Source: Ancylomarina euxina
Lineage (GTDB): Bacteria; Bacteroidota; Bacteroidia; Bacteroidales; Marinifilaceae
DNA: 64,000 nt
Reading direction: 5' to 3'
NCBI RefSeq assembly: GCF_003863355.1
Contig: NZ_QQWG01000004.1
Location: 1-64,000, forward strand
The notes beneath the pieces were generated by a model, which was not told the origin of the DNA, did no database searches, and saw only the letters and a list, made by a program, of their open reading frames with translations. The stretch's first letter is position 1, and every line of letters begins with the position of its first letter. A program made the position numbers and the translations under genes. This document shows, piece after piece, positions 10,373 to 18,901 of the stretch.

Positions 10373-12499
10373 ATGGACTTAGAAGAAATTCAATTAGTTG
10401 ACATAAGAGATATGCTTTCAAATAGTGTATATAATATTTTGATTGATAATAATATCTTAACTGTTGGTGATGTTATGAATTTTTCTATTTCCTCCTTTGA
10501 AGCTATTGATGGTGTTGGACCACATAAGGGACACGATTATGAGCTATTTAAACTGTTGTTAAAGAAAAAGCCTGAAAAAGTAATTAAAAGATATAAAGAA
10601 ACATTGCCTCGGGTAATACCTGATAATCTTTGTGCTATTGATATTGAATGCGTAGAACATTTAATGCACAAGTCTGTTTTTAAATTGCTTATTAGCAATG
10701 AATATAAAAAGCTGGGAGATCTTACTGGTCTGTCTGTTGAAAAGTTTTTGCATTTTAAGTCTTCATGTAGTATCAAGGCTGAAAAATATGCTGATTTTCT
10801 TGTTGTTGCTCTTAAAAAACCAGACTTGATAATTCAGGCTTATCAAGAGAGTTTACCTGTGATTATTCCATCTGAGTTTCATGTCGACGATTTTTTTAAT
10901 GGATTTTCAATGTTTATTAATGAGTGCTACAAATTAAGAATTCGTCATGCTGTTTCATCTAAACAAAAGGGTATTATAGAAAGAAGTAAACGTATCGTTC
11001 AAAATCATTTTGCTGTCGCAAATGATAAGGCACAAAGTTGTATAGAAATATCTAAGCTGTTGAATGATTTATCTGTAGAGAGGGTAAGACAGCTTCTACA
11101 TATTGAAATAGATTATTTTAAAAAACTATTTGCTGAAGGAAAAGATTCAGACAGTCGTATAATTATCTCAGAAGCTTTATTATCATTTTACACAGATTTA
11201 AAGGCGTGCTTATTTTCAAAGGTTTATGCAGAGGATCTGTTGTATAAAATAGTGAGCGATAATTTTTTTAATCTTAATTCGGATTCAAAACAGCATGGTT
11301 ATTTGATGTTTATGCTGCGAATTTTAGGGTTTTATCTAGAAAGAAGCTGTCATGCTCTCTTAAGCCATGAATCTGTTTTCCTAAAATTATCAGAACTTAG
11401 AGATCCATTTAAAAAAAGATATTTTAATCTATCTGCACAAGTCTGTCGATTTTTAAATAACTATGTTTTATCTATTGATATTAATTCTCTTTTTGTAGAG
11501 ATAAGTAAGACGCTTGATTGTTCTTTAGATGAGATTTTGTTGGTTTGTGAGAACAGTTCTTTTATTGATAATTTGTCTGTTAATGATGCTTACTTTTTTC
11601 AAATGAAATTCTCACGTTTATCCTCTTTAGAAAAAATGGCATATCGGGTATTAAAAGAAGGTGAAGAGAAGCCTATTTCCAGATATGAGCTTGCAAGAAA
11701 GATTAATGAAAGACTAGTTGAGACAGATAGACATGTAACAGCAGATAACTTAGTTGCTCAGTTAACTAGTCATAAAAGATTTAAGTGTCAGGGGAGAGAA
11801 TATTGGGTGCTTAAAGAGTGGGATGTGAATGTTGATAAAATAAAAGATGTGTTGGCTAAGTGTTTTCGAATAGAAAAAAAGCCATTAAGTATTATTGAAA
11901 TTCATGATATTCTATTACATGTCTTTAAAAGAGACAATATTAGTATTAAAACTGTGCGCCAGTACATGTATCGACCTCTTTTTTTTTCAATTACTAGTGA
12001 TGATGAAAGGAAGTATATTTCTAAAGAATATGCTAATGTTTATTCTGCCTTTTCAGTTATAAAAAATAGCAATAAGCTTAATTGGAGATTAGTTTTAGAT
12101 ATTTTAAATAAATATCCAGACTTAAGTTTAAGGAATCTATTTACACATTGTCAGCGTGTTAATATAAACGTTAGTATGAGGATGTTATCAGAATATCTAT
12201 CTAAAAAAGATTGGGTTAAAATAAGCTATGGACGTCCTAGAAAATACGCTGTTGTTTCTAATTATATTGAAATGTTTGAGGCTGAAGAACAAGCTAAACC
12301 AGTCAATAAGATAAAGTTTTCTATTTTGGAAAAATTAGATAGAAATGATAAAAAACCATTGTCTGATATAATTAAATTCTGTGAGCTAAAGCATAATATG
12401 AACAAGCCATCTGCATATAAGTTGGTAAGTAAAATGGAGGATGATATGGAGATTATTAAAAACGTTATTGACCATAAAACTTATGTGAGAAAATATTAA
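10373..12499 (+). CDS. Large putative nucleic-acid-binding protein, unknown function
   Basis: I do not recognise a named family. The ATG at 10373 (MDLEEIQLVD) is preferred over an upstream in-frame ATG at 10337, giving 708 residues. Two successive N-terminal segments (about 13-65 and 95-155) resemble helix-hairpin-helix/RNA polymerase alpha-C-terminal folds: NILTVGDVMNFS...IDGVGPHKG, then KKLGDLTGLSVEKF. About residues 200-260 contain CIEISKLLNDLSVERVRQL, like a sigma region 4 helix-turn-helix. The C-terminal third has several winged-helix-like units, for example YELARKINERL...FKCQGREYWVL. No catalytic motif, membrane span or signal peptide is seen. The gene is very AT-rich. It is monocistronic and its 3' region carries a CRISPR-repeat fragment. 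A regulator or defence-associated role is possible but not shown. Confidence 0.75.
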   Translation: MDLEEIQLVDIRDMLSNSVYNILIDNNILTVGDVMNFSISSFEAIDGVGPHKGHDYELFKLLLKKKPEKVIKRYKETLPRVIPDNLCAIDIECVEHLMHKSVFKLLISNEYKKLGDLTGLSVEKFLHFKSSCSIKAEKYADFLVVALKKPDLIIQAYQESLPVIIPSEFHVDDFFNGFSMFINECYKLRIRHAVSSKQKGIIERSKRIVQNHFAVANDKAQSCIEISKLLNDLSVERVRQLLHIEIDYFKKLFAEGKDSDSRIIISEALLSFYTDLKACLFSKVYAEDLLYKIVSDNFFNLNSDSKQHGYLMFMLRILGFYLERSCHALLSHESVFLKLSELRDPFKKRYFNLSAQVCRFLNNYVLSIDINSLFVEISKTLDCSLDEILLVCENSSFIDNLSVNDAYFFQMKFSRLSSLEKMAYRVLKEGEEKPISRYELARKINERLVETDRHVTADNLVAQLTSHKRFKCQGREYWVLKEWDVNVDKIKDVLAKCFRIEKKPLSIIEIHDILLHVFKRDNISIKTVRQYMYRPLFFSITSDDERKYISKEYANVYSAFSVIKNSNKLNWRLVLDILNKYPDLSLRNLFTHCQRVNINVSMRMLSEYLSKKDWVKISYGRPRKYAVVSNYIEMFEAEEQAKPVNKIKFSILEKLDRNDKKPLSDIIKFCELKHNMNKPSAYKLVSKMEDDMEIIKNVIDHKTYVRKY

Positions 12500-12609
12500 A
12501 GCTTAGTTTAATCAACAGAATCCAAATGTTTTTTAATGAAATTACAATTAAAAGACTGCATTAACAGATAAAGACACATGCATGGTTGATAAAATCGTAG
12601 ACAGTGTTA

Positions 12610-12626
12610 CTGTAAGCAAATCACAA
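12610..12626 (+). repeat. Orphan CRISPR repeat fragment (17 bp, anti-repeat sense on plus strand)
   Basis: CTGTAAGCAAATCACAA is identical to the last 17 bases (minus the final C) of the plus-strand CRISPR repeat. It lies 4 kb from the array. A plus-strand RNA here would be complementary to the crRNA repeat. It is 111 bp after the stop of the 708-residue gene and about 60 bp before a terminator. Confidence 0.8.
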
Positions 12627-12681
12627 GGCTATAAATTGGTCTAACTCATGCTTTTGAAATTATTGAATGATTGATCTGAAA

Positions 12682-12715
12682 AAAAAGTCGCTCCCGTGGG
12701 AAGCGACTTTTTATA
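12682..12715. terminator. Bidirectional terminator
   Basis: Stem AAGTCGCTCCC/GGGAAGCGACTT with one bulged A, flanked by A8 and T5 runs. It serves the plus-strand gene ending at 12499 (with the orphan repeat fragment) and the minus-strand AAA ATPase ending at 12736. Confidence 0.85.
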
Positions 12716-12735
12716 TTCGAGATTGCCTTTATCTA

Positions 12736-13482
12736 TTAGTTAAGGCAAGGATCCGTTTCTTGCTTCTCTTTAAGCAAGTTCTCCTTTTTCTTAAGCTCCG
12801 ATACGATGATGTTGTTCTTAACCGTTCTAAAGACAATATCCTGGGCTTCAGCAAAAGAAATATCGTAGATGCGATCCACCTGGCGATACTCTTCAGGGTA
12901 TTTTGCCAGTAATTTATCGTAAAAACCATCCAGTAAATCATTGCTCGGGTTTCTGAATTCCAATTTCAACTCGAAACGACGAAGCAGAGCCGAATCAATC
13001 ATATCAATTTGATTGGTCGCCGCAATGATAATGGAATGTTTCGGCAAGGTGTCAATCAGTTGAAGCATGGTGTTGACCACACGTTTCATCTCATTACTAT
13101 CCGTGTTATCGTAGTCACGCTCTTTACCCAAAGAATCAAATTCATCGAAGAAAAGAACAGCCTCTTGAGATTCGACCAAGCGGAAAGCCGAAGCAATATT
13201 CGCAGAGGTTTCTCCCAGTTTTGAGGAAACAATACCACCCAGGTTAATCACCTTAATTTTCTTACCCAGCTTACGAGCAATGGCACGGGCTGTCATGGTT
13301 TTCCCACAACCACTTTTACCGTGGAGCAGGAGTTTATTACTAAGCGGGAGATTGTATTTTGATAAGATATCGCAATGCTCATACTCTCTTAAGAATTGAT
13401 TGATTTCAGCACCTAGCTTTTCATCAAAAACGACATCTTCGAAAACGACATGACCCCTGTTGGGAACATATAATCTTTCCAT
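12736..13482 (-). CDS. AAA-family ATPase (single AAA module)
   Basis: A 248-residue cytoplasmic ATPase with one AAA domain. Walker A is GKSGCGKT (55-62), Walker B VLFFDEFDS (about 109-117), sensor 1 AATNQ (N157), and arginine-finger candidates are R168/R169 in ALLRRFE. The family (spastin/FtsH/classic AAA type) remodels or unfolds protein substrates, but there is no protease domain or clear substrate domain here. The short N-terminus (VPNRGHVVFEDVVFDE) resembles stand-alone bacterial AAA proteins. It ends at a shared terminator and is monocistronic. The exact substrate is unknown. Confidence 0.88.
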   Translation of the reverse strand: MERLYVPNRGHVVFEDVVFDEKLGAEINQFLREYEHCDILSKYNLPLSNKLLLHGKSGCGKTMTARAIARKLGKKIKVINLGGIVSSKLGETSANIASAFRLVESQEAVLFFDEFDSLGKERDYDNTDSNEMKRVVNTMLQLIDTLPKHSIIIAATNQIDMIDSALLRRFELKLEFRNPSNDLLDGFYDKLLAKYPEEYRQVDRIYDISFAEAQDIVFRTVKNNIIVSELKKKENLLKEKQETDPCLN

Positions 13483-13673
13483 TTCTTTAAAAATTTTGTG
13501 TTGTTGTGTTTAGACTGCAAACCTACATTTTTTTTGGAACAGATTTTCAGTTTAACAACATATTTTAACTTAAGGCTATTCCTATAGTCGGAAAAGTCAA
13601 AGGTCATAAGAGTTAAAAGGTCGAAAAGGTTATGAATTTAGACTCTGGCAACACTTTTGATTAATGCTGACTA

Positions 13674-13829
13674 ATCAGATTATGACTTGTGCAGTTTGTT
13701 TATAGTCATAGCCTAATAGAGATATTATTCTGCGTCAATCTGCCTTATCAGCGGGAAACCATCGCTGATGTAAATCAGACCATGACATGTGCAGCAGCTT
13801 ATAGTCATAGTCTGATGGGGTTGCGCTAT
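13674..13829. repeat. Twice-repeated hairpin element, 100-bp period
   Basis: Two related units in the gap between the AAA gene start and the bioD end. Unit 2 (13774-13816) is a hairpin with ATCAGAC/GTCTGAT and ATGAC/GTCAT arms separated by one mismatch. Unit 1 (13674-13717) is a diverged copy. Each unit is followed by an ATCAGCGGGAA motif; after unit 1 this forms ATCAGCG/CGCTGAT (13748-13770). It may be a REP-like element or an RNA in the 3' region of the bio operon. The rest of 13483-13842 holds no gene. Confidence 0.6.
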
Positions 13830-13842
13830 CAGCGGGAATAAT

Positions 13843-14523
13843 TTAAAGCTTAAAAAGAGGAGAGAAGTCTACTTCAGGTGATTCCCCAATCTTGAATTCT
13901 GGAATTTCTACCACAGGGCAGTCGTAGCCATACTTTTTCAGGTAGGTTTTAAAGACCTGAATGGAATCTTCAAGAATCACATCGCTATTGTTAGGATAAT
14001 GGTTATAAATCAGACCATGAATAGGCAGTTTGCGGTTTGCTGCCAGTTCCAGAGTCATTAAAGTGTGGTTAATACTCCCCAGCTTGGATGATGTGATGAG
14101 AATAAGCGGGTGTTTTTTTTCTTCCAGATAATCCAAAAGAGAATAATCTAGAGTGATAGGTACATGAATACCGCCTACACCTTCAATTAAAAGGGTATCG
14201 TAAGCTGATTCCAGCTTCTCTGTTGAATCATTAATCACATTCACATCTATTTCCTCACCATCTATCTTAGCGGCTAAATGGGGCGAAGCCGGATAGGTGA
14301 AGACATAAGGACAAGTTGTTCCATCTTTGTCAACCTCATAGGGCTCTACACCCATAATCTCACGATGAGCAAGTATATCTTCTGAAATGCCGACACAGCC
14401 CGTTTGAGCAAACTTCTGTGTCATCACGTTCACATCCTTATCAAGAAGGTATTTAGCCATTAAACCTGTAGCAAAGGTTTTTCCAGCGTCTGTGTCAATT
14501 CCGCTTATAAAGTAAGTACTCAT
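13843..14523 (-). CDS. bioD: Dethiobiotin synthetase
   Basis: ATP-dependent ring closure of 7,8-diaminopelargonate with CO2 to dethiobiotin, in the cytoplasm. The N-terminal P-loop is GIDTDAGKTF (K15, T16), as in BioD. EGVGGIHVPI and the C-terminal nucleotide-site region are present. The 226-residue length is normal. It is the last gene of bioA-F-G-C-D and starts 44 bp after bioC; the gap holds a short AT-rich inverted repeat. Confidence 0.95.
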   Translation of the reverse strand: MSTYFISGIDTDAGKTFATGLMAKYLLDKDVNVMTQKFAQTGCVGISEDILAHREIMGVEPYEVDKDGTTCPYVFTYPASPHLAAKIDGEEIDVNVINDSTEKLESAYDTLLIEGVGGIHVPITLDYSLLDYLEEKKHPLILITSSKLGSINHTLMTLELAANRKLPIHGLIYNHYPNNSDVILEDSIQVFKTYLKKYGYDCPVVEIPEFKIGESPEVDFSPLFKL

Positions 14524-14567
14524 ATATAATTAGTGATTTACGATTGATAATTAATAATTCTTCATTA

Positions 14568-15338
14568 CTAATCGTTAATTGATTTAGGTTTCGCAATAAA
14601 GTAAATGGGCTGATAGCTTAAAGGAACTCCAAGTTCTGTTCCATACAAATCTTTATAGCGCTCTTCGAAGTTCTTTAGGTCTGATTTTGTCCACACCTTA
14701 CCTGGTAAGCCGTTTACGCCTGTTTGTTTCATATGATGCAAGACACCAATGGGCTCAGGGAAATGGCGGGTGATAATTTCTTTTTCGCTCCAAACAACAT
14801 CAAAATACTTATCCAGAAGTCGTAAGTGTGCGTTATAAGTGAGGTAATCTAAGCCAGTGCCGTTTACCGAACGAATCTCACGGTAATTTTCAGGACCAAA
14901 GCTGCTAAAAGCGAGAAAGCCTGTTGGAGATAAAGCTTTAGCACATTTTTCAAGAAAAGCATCCAGATTATGAAACCATTGAAATGTGGAGCCCGATAGA
15001 ATCAAATCCAAATTCTGTGGCAAAGCCTTAGCTTCAATATCACCACCCATGAATTGAATCTTCGGGTTGAGAGCTTCCAGTATAGGCGCGTATTCTTCTA
15101 CAATATCATTAGCCAGATACTTGTTTGCATCGAAGAACTGAAAAAACTTATCGGTAAGCACAGCAGGACCACAACCAATCTCTAAAACGGAATTGTGATG
15201 TTCAGGACAACGCCATCTCATCTCAGCAATCAGCCGAGAAGCAATAGCTTCCTGAACAATAGCATGCTTGCGATAAGTGGTGATGCTCTTCACAAACCCT
15301 TTTTGTACCTTATCCTTATCTATCTTTTGTTGATTCAC
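14568..15338 (-). CDS. bioC: Malonyl-ACP O-methyltransferase
   Basis: SAM-dependent methylation of the malonyl-ACP carboxyl, which lets the fatty acid synthase build the pimeloyl chain. The class I methyltransferase motif VLEIGCGPAV (51-60) is present, followed by an acidic segment and LILSGSTFQWFHNLD, typical of BioC. The length is 256 residues. It lies between bioG and bioD, which supports the assignment over other methyltransferases. Confidence 0.93.
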   Translation of the reverse strand: MNQQKIDKDKVQKGFVKSITTYRKHAIVQEAIASRLIAEMRWRCPEHHNSVLEIGCGPAVLTDKFFQFFDANKYLANDIVEEYAPILEALNPKIQFMGGDIEAKALPQNLDLILSGSTFQWFHNLDAFLEKCAKALSPTGFLAFSSFGPENYREIRSVNGTGLDYLTYNAHLRLLDKYFDVVWSEKEIITRHFPEPIGVLHHMKQTGVNGLPGKVWTKSDLKNFEERYKDLYGTELGVPLSYQPIYFIAKPKSIND

Positions 15339-15373
15339 TATCTATTTATCTCTGTGTATTGCCTTTTTGACCT

Positions 15374-16048
15374 TTAAGACATATCGACTTCTAATATCTC
15401 ATCCCAACTTCTCCATTCTGAGAAACAGAAATGAGGTAGATTGAAAATAAGTTTTTGAGATTTATTTTCCCAGGCCTTTTCCAGGTTCTTAAAAGGGAAA
15501 ATCATATCTCGAGACGAAAGTAATACCTTATCGAAGATATCCCAAGTAATTGCTTCTTTCAAAATCATGTTTTGCAAACAGATCAATTCTTCTTTTTGAT
15601 CTTCTACCAGGCGTTGTGGTTGATGCTCAACAAAGTCAGCATAGCCAGATCTGCCACCACACATGCGCATAAAGAATTTATCCCGACCTTTTTCGTTTAA
15701 GCCATTAATGGTGCCTTGAAATATAGCAGAAGGAATTCCTTTTTCATCATCAATGGGAGATAGACTACCATTGATTGCAAGACAAGTCTGGAATAGCTCT
15801 TGATCATCTTTAAAAAGAATCGAACTGATGAATACGCCTAATGACCAGGCAATCAGATGACATTCCTGATAAGCCTTCAAGGCTTCCTTTAATTCCTGAA
15901 TTTGGCTCAAATCACGATAATCGTAACACATCAGGACGTCGTAATCATCCGAATTAATTCTCATGAAAGGCATTTCGTCACAGCCCCAGCCACTCATAAA
16001 GAGGATAAGCTTAGTTGACTTATTTTTGTGTAAGTACTTTATCTTCAT
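15374..16048 (-). CDS. bioG: Pimeloyl-ACP methyl ester esterase, BioG type
   Basis: DUF452-family alpha/beta hydrolase that removes the methyl cap from pimeloyl-ACP methyl ester, replacing BioH. The GWGCDEMPF start and the nucleophile elbow AWSLG (serine 69 counted from this start) fit BioG. I chose the ATG at 16048 (MKIKYLHKNKS) over an in-frame ATG five codons upstream, because family members start there. It sits between bioF and bioC, as expected. Confidence 0.9.
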   Translation of the reverse strand: MKIKYLHKNKSTKLILFMSGWGCDEMPFMRINSDDYDVLMCYDYRDLSQIQELKEALKAYQECHLIAWSLGVFISSILFKDDQELFQTCLAINGSLSPIDDEKGIPSAIFQGTINGLNEKGRDKFFMRMCGGRSGYADFVEHQPQRLVEDQKEELICLQNMILKEAITWDIFDKVLLSSRDMIFPFKNLEKAWENKSQKLIFNLPHFCFSEWRSWDEILEVDMS

Positions 16049-16142
16049 TTTTTCAATTTGCAATTAATGATTAACAATTATCGATAAAGGATGGAGTTAG
16101 TAATAAGCAATAACTCACGTTTTAATTACTAATCGATAATCA

Positions 16143-17267
16143 CTAATTGTATTTTGATTGTAAATTGTTAATTATCTCGGGTAGTTTTTTCAAGTCTTCC
16201 CACTGCATATCAGCTGAAAGGGATAAGCGCAGTCTGGATGTGTTTGGTGGAACCGATGGCGGACGAATAGGAAAAACCAGGTAGCCTAGTTTTTGCATCT
16301 GTTCAGCGATTTGTGTGCATTTCTCACTATCACCAATCATGATAGGGATAATATTGGAATCACCTCCTGTTTTTATTCCTAGATTCTGTAATGCCGTTCT
16401 GAATTGGTTTGAAAGCTCTTGTAAATGCAAGCGTTCTTTTTGCATGCCGAGGCTTTGTTTCAGAATTTGAAGGTTCCAGGCGATACTAATAGGAGGCAAA
16501 GCCGTTGTAAAAATCAGCGAACGCATCTTATTAATCAGGTAAGCCTTGATAATCGCATTGCAAATGAGATAAGCACCTACCGAATTCATGGCTTTTCCAA
16601 AGGTGCCCACCAAAAGATCAATTTGTGAAAGGCAATTTTGTTCTTCGGCTATGCCCAGACCTTTTTCGCCGCGTGTTCCCAGGGCATGTGCTTCATCCAC
16701 ATAAAGGAAACATTCATATTTGTTTTTTATCTTGATGAGTTCGTGTAAATCGGCCACATCGCCATCCATGCTAAAGATGGACTCGCTCACAATAAAGACT
16801 CGCTTGTAATTGCTTCTGTATTTTTTAAGTAATCGCTTTAGGTGCTGGTAATCGAGGTGCTTATAACGGTGATAATCGGCATCAGATAGCTTGATGCCAT
16901 CAATAATACTGGCATGATTCAGTTTATCTGAAAGAATCAGATCACCTTTCGAAGCTAAAGCGGGCAAGATTCCAATATTGGCATGATAACCCGAATTGAA
17001 AAAGAGAGCAGGAGAACCAAATTGGAGTTCAAGTTCATCTTCCAGGAGTTGATAGGCTTGAAAATTACCCGTCAGTAGGCGAGAAGAGCCAGAGCCCATG
17101 CCTTTTTCTTCAGGAATAGAAAGACCCAGCTTAGCTATGCCCATATAGTCGTTTGAGGATAGGTTGAGCTTAAACTGATTCTCATCAATCTGTTTTAAAG
17201 AACGAAGATTACCCGTCTGGTTTAGCTTTTCCAGCTCGTCTTGATAGGATTTTAAAATATCAATCAT
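16143..17267 (-). CDS. bioF: 8-amino-7-oxononanoate synthase
   Basis: PLP-dependent condensation of pimeloyl-ACP with alanine. The lysine that binds PLP is K225 in GTFGKAMNSVG, with the aspartate/histidine motif YVDEAHALG (189-196) and the glycine-rich GSGSSRLLTG (58-67). Its 374 residues are slightly short of the usual 380-390 but complete. The gap to bioG holds AT-rich inverted repeats (TAACAATTA type); the gap to bioA holds a heptamer satellite. Confidence 0.95.
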   Translation of the reverse strand: MIDILKSYQDELEKLNQTGNLRSLKQIDENQFKLNLSSNDYMGIAKLGLSIPEEKGMGSGSSRLLTGNFQAYQLLEDELELQFGSPALFFNSGYHANIGILPALASKGDLILSDKLNHASIIDGIKLSDADYHRYKHLDYQHLKRLLKKYRSNYKRVFIVSESIFSMDGDVADLHELIKIKNKYECFLYVDEAHALGTRGEKGLGIAEEQNCLSQIDLLVGTFGKAMNSVGAYLICNAIIKAYLINKMRSLIFTTALPPISIAWNLQILKQSLGMQKERLHLQELSNQFRTALQNLGIKTGGDSNIIPIMIGDSEKCTQIAEQMQKLGYLVFPIRPPSVPPNTSRLRLSLSADMQWEDLKKLPEIINNLQSKYN

Positions 17268-17385
17268 TGTTTCAAGGAAAAAGGTGATAAGGAGTAAAAA
17301 AGGATTTGACTTTTCTTATTGAATCATTCATATAAAATCACAATAAATTTAGGAGTATCAGCGTCAATAATTTTAATTTTGTCCT

Positions 17386-17526
17386 ATAACTCATAACTCA
17401 TAACTCATAACTCATAACTCATAACTCATAACTCATAACTCATAACTCATAACTCATAACTCATAACTCATAACTCATAACTCATAACTCATAACTCATA
17501 ACTCATAACTCATAACTGATAACTCA
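17386..17526. repeat. Heptamer satellite (ATAACTC, about 20 copies)
   Basis: Perfect tandem repeats of a 7-bp unit with one base change near the right end (ataactg). The array ends at the bioA stop codon, so in the mRNA it is the bioA-bioF spacer (ATGAGTT units on the minus strand). Such arrays change copy number by slippage. Three units make 21 bp, the same period as the other two satellites in this window. Confidence 0.97.
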
Positions 17527-18810
17527 TTGCAGAGAGACAACTTCAATCATGCTCTGACACAAAGTTCGCAAATCCTTTTCAGAAATAACAAAGGAAGGCA
17601 TGATATAAACCAGCTTTCCAAAAGGACGAACCCAAACGCCTGCATCCACAAATTGTTTTTGGATTTGAGCCATATTAACGGCTTCCTTCATTTCAATGAC
17701 ACCAATGGCGCCAAGTATTCTCACATCACTCACTTGTGACAGTTTTTCTGCGCGAATCAATTCTTCTCGAAGAATGCCTTCAATAGTATCAACTTTTTTC
17801 TTCCAGTTTGATTCCAGTAATAAATTGATACTAGCTACTCCCACAGCGCAAGCTAAAGGATTGCCCATGAAAGTGGGACCATGCATAAAACAACCAGGTG
17901 CTCCTTGCGAAATACCATCGCTAACCTTTTTGTTGGCGAGAGTTGCTGCAAAACTCATATACCCACCTGTTATGGCTTTTCCTACGCACATAATATCGGG
18001 TGAGATATCGGCATGTTCACAAGCGAAGAGTTTTCCTGATCGGCCAAAGCCTGTGGCAATCTCATCTACAATGAGAAGGATATTATATTGATCGCAAAGT
18101 TGACGAACTTCTTTTAAATACTGAGGGTGATAGAATCGCATGCCTCCTGCACCCTGAACAATGGGCTCTAATATAATGGCCGCTAATTCATTTTGATACT
18201 GCTCTATGGCATCTTTCATTGGGAGAATATCCTTCTCATCCCAATCTTCATAGAAGCCACATTGAGGAGCTTTTACAAAATGATTGATGGGCAAAACGCC
18301 TGTGAAGATATCGTGCATACCCGTCACAGGATCGCAAACCGACATGGCATTGAAGGTATCGCCATGATAACCTGAACGGATGCTTAAAAATTTATTCTTC
18401 CTTTGTTCCCCTTTGGTGAACCAATATTGCATGGCCATTTTCATAGCCACTTCAACAGAAACAGAGCCTGAATCAGCAAAGAAAACCTTATCTAATCCCT
18501 CAGGGCTAAGTTCAACCAAAAGTTTGGCTAGTTCAATGGCTGGTTTGTGAGTGATCCCCCCAAACATCACATGCGACATGCCTTTAATTTGATTCTCAAC
18601 GGCTGTATTTAGAACCGGATGATTGTAACCATGTACGGCGCACCACCATGAGGACATCCCATCGATAATCTCACGACCATCCTCTAGTTTCAAACGGACA
18701 CCATTGGCTGATGTAACCGGATAAACGGGTAGTGGGTTTTCCATTGAGGTATAAGGGTGCCAAATATGCTCCCTATCGAATTTAAGATCTTCCTGTGTGA
18801 TTGTGCTCAT
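17524..18810 (-). CDS. bioA: Adenosylmethionine-8-amino-7-oxononanoate aminotransferase
   Basis: PLP enzyme that makes 7,8-diaminopelargonate with SAM as amino donor. The signature WHPYTSM (17-23), the tryptophans in DGMSSWW, SGYHGDT (146-152), [10 protein letters not shown] (249-258) and the PLP lysine K278 in [11 protein letters not shown] are all visible. The 428-residue length is typical. It is the first gene of the bio cluster; bioB is not in the window. Confidence 0.96.
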   Translation of the reverse strand: MSTITQEDLKFDREHIWHPYTSMENPLPVYPVTSANGVRLKLEDGREIIDGMSSWWCAVHGYNHPVLNTAVENQIKGMSHVMFGGITHKPAIELAKLLVELSPEGLDKVFFADSGSVSVEVAMKMAMQYWFTKGEQRKNKFLSIRSGYHGDTFNAMSVCDPVTGMHDIFTGVLPINHFVKAPQCGFYEDWDEKDILPMKDAIEQYQNELAAIILEPIVQGAGGMRFYHPQYLKEVRQLCDQYNILLIVDEIATGFGRSGKLFACEHADISPDIMCVGKAITGGYMSFAATLANKKVSDGISQGAPGCFMHGPTFMGNPLACAVGVASINLLLESNWKKKVDTIEGILREELIRAEKLSQVSDVRILGAIGVIEMKEAVNMAQIQKQFVDAGVWVRPFGKLVYIMPSFVISEKDLRTLCQSMIEVVSLQ

Positions 18811-18901
18811 TTCTATGGTTCAATAATTTCGCCATAAAGCTAGGATTTATAGCCCTATTTGATGCAAATTGAAGAATGTTTTTGAGAAGTTTTTCTTGTC
18901 T

